DNA of 13,518 bases from an uncultured Flavobacteriales bacterium (GTDB taxonomy: Bacteria > Bacteroidota > Bacteroidia > Flavobacteriales_D > Crocinitomicaceae). Within the stretch, counting starts at the first letter, position 1, and every line of letters starts with the position of its first letter. The stretch is taken from the NCBI GenBank assembly GCA_903899795.1, contig CAIUKX010000498.1, positions 1-13,518 on the forward strand, written 5' to 3'. Made by a program: the position numbers and the translations under genes. Positions 12,846 through 13,518 of the stretch are shown in pieces. The notes below the pieces were generated by a model that was given only the letters and a program-made list of their open reading frames with translations, was not told where the DNA came from and made no database searches.

Positions 12846-13295
12846 TCAGGTTTGTTTAATGAATGATTCTTTTATTTTGGTTGTGATGATCACCAATACA
12901 TAAAATGTAATATCTCCCATAATTTTTCCGATCAAAAGTCCAAGTGTAAAATCTTTCAATATCATAGGAAAAACGTACATAAAGAAAGGCCGGAGCAGTA
13001 ATCCATCAATGATTCCCGCCGGACCGAATTCGATGAGGAGATTTCGAATAATCTTTGCAAAATCGCCTATTTTTAAACTATCAACTTGAACAAAATATTT
13101 TTTTTTATAAACGAAAATAGTTTGAATGATAATGGTTGTATAGAACCCAATTGCTTCTCCAAGAGAACCGCTGTAGGCAACCAATATGCCATTGTCAGTA
13201 AAGACATGTGCGATACTGGCTGTACTTACTGCAGTGAGTGTTCCTATAATCTCACCCGGTAAAAATCGAAGTACCCATTTTTTTATTTGAACCAC
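12846..13295 (-). CDS. Small unrecognised membrane protein, first gene of the aminotransferase operon
   Basis: The product has 149 residues and begins with a GTG at 13295, because no ATG exists upstream before an in-frame stop. About four hydrophobic segments are present: 13-33, 37-62, 92-112 and 116-138. Conserved-looking polar residues lie inside them (GEIIGT at 14-19, SGSLGEAIGFY at 42-52, EFGPAGIIDG at 89-98, GKIMGDITFY at 123-132). Acidic residues beside glycines within helices are common in transport or lipid-binding proteins. I do not recognise the family. The 7-bp spacing to the aminotransferase indicates one transcript. It may carry the substrate or product of the pathway across the inner membrane; this is inference. 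Confidence 0.72.
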   Translation of the reverse strand: MVQIKKWVLRFLPGEIIGTLTAVSTASIAHVFTDNGILVAYSGSLGEAIGFYTTIIIQTIFVYKKKYFVQVDSLKIGDFAKIIRNLLIEFGPAGIIDGLLLRPFFMYVFPMILKDFTLGLLIGKIMGDITFYVLVIITTKIKESFIKQT

Positions 13296-13377
13296 AGAGC
13301 GCGAATTATTAATTATTAACGCACCTATCCCTATTGTGGATTATTTATATGTTATTCTTATATTGGTAGTTCAAAAA
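13296..13377. promoter_or_regulatory. Divergent intergenic region, possible shared promoter
   Basis: These 82 bp separate the aminotransferase operon (minus) from a new gene (plus). For the plus gene, TTG (13334-13336) and TATATTGG (13359-13366, one mismatch to TAnnTTTG) are 22 bp apart. No good match is visible for the minus operon, and no operator dyad stands out. Confidence 0.3.
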
Positions 13378-13518
13378 ATGAATTATGAAGATTTAAAAAT
13401 GAAAGATTGGCAGTTATTAACCGCTAGATCAGAAATGACTACTATTGCTTATTTAACGACGATAATGGAAAATCAAGCAGTTATAATATCTGAACTTAAA
13501 AAAGTTCCTATTGATCAA
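13378..13518 (+). CDS. Start of an unrecognised protein (3' end outside window)
   Basis: An ATG at 13378 opens 47 codons that run uninterrupted to the window edge. The residues are polar and helix-forming (MNYEDLKMKDWQLL, then ENQAVIISELKKVPID), with no signal peptide or membrane segment. The frame is divergent from the neighbouring operon, with a spacer of normal promoter size, which supports it being a real gene. The family is not recognisable from this stretch. Confidence 0.55.
   Translation, partial: MNYEDLKMKDWQLLTARSEMTTIAYLTTIMENQAVIISELKKVPIDQ

Overview
The window looks like a chromosomal piece of an aerobic or microaerobic Bacteroidota bacterium, probably a Flavobacteriales relative. 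The signs are a fused cbb3 oxidase subunit I/II (CcoNO), a LytS/LytTR pair, AT-rich spacers, and one promoter matching the Bacteroidota TTG...TAnnTTTG consensus. The lineage is inferred from gene types, not from a marker gene. No rRNA, tRNA, CRISPR array or transposase gene is visible.

Layout. (1) 1-1058, plus strand: the C-terminal end of a LytS/YpdA-type sensor kinase, then a complete LytTR response regulator. (2) 1106-8154, minus strand: a cbb3 (high-affinity) cytochrome oxidase cluster, read as ccoS > ccoNO > ccoQ > ccoP > ccoG > ccoH > safE-like. CcoNO and CcoP form the haem-copper oxidase, CcoQ is the small accessory subunit, and CcoS, CcoG and CcoH are assembly factors. The DsbD_2/SafE-type membrane protein is a likely metal-handling partner. 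No ccoI copper ATPase lies next to ccoS. An FNR-like dyad sits upstream of ccoS. The three spacers in the 3' half of the cluster (ccoP/ccoG, ccoG/ccoH, ccoH/safE) all carry inverted repeats. The last is a 24-bp inverted repeat (23 of 24 matching) around about 142 bp, lying against both a C8 tract and the safE start codon.

(3) 8239-9206: a MerR-family regulator with a TipAS-like ligand domain, its own MerR-style promoter (19-bp spacer) and terminators on both sides. A purine-rich internal ribosome site could give a 143-residue TipAS-like short product. (4) 9240-9854: an unrecognised four-helix membrane protein.

(5) 10069-13295, minus strand: a very tight four-gene operon of a small membrane protein, a PLP fold-type-I aminotransferase, a cyanophycinase-like S51 serine peptidase with its triad intact, and a FeeM/LuxI-like GNAT acyltransferase. 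The gaps are 7, 0 and 4 nt. This is the best candidate for an undescribed system, possibly one that makes or recycles an acylated or beta-linked amino-acid metabolite; the product is unknown. (6) 13378-13518, plus strand: the start of an unrecognised divergent gene that runs off the window.

No gene-free stretch exceeds 300 bases; the longest are 9855-10068 and 1856-2062, and both are described.
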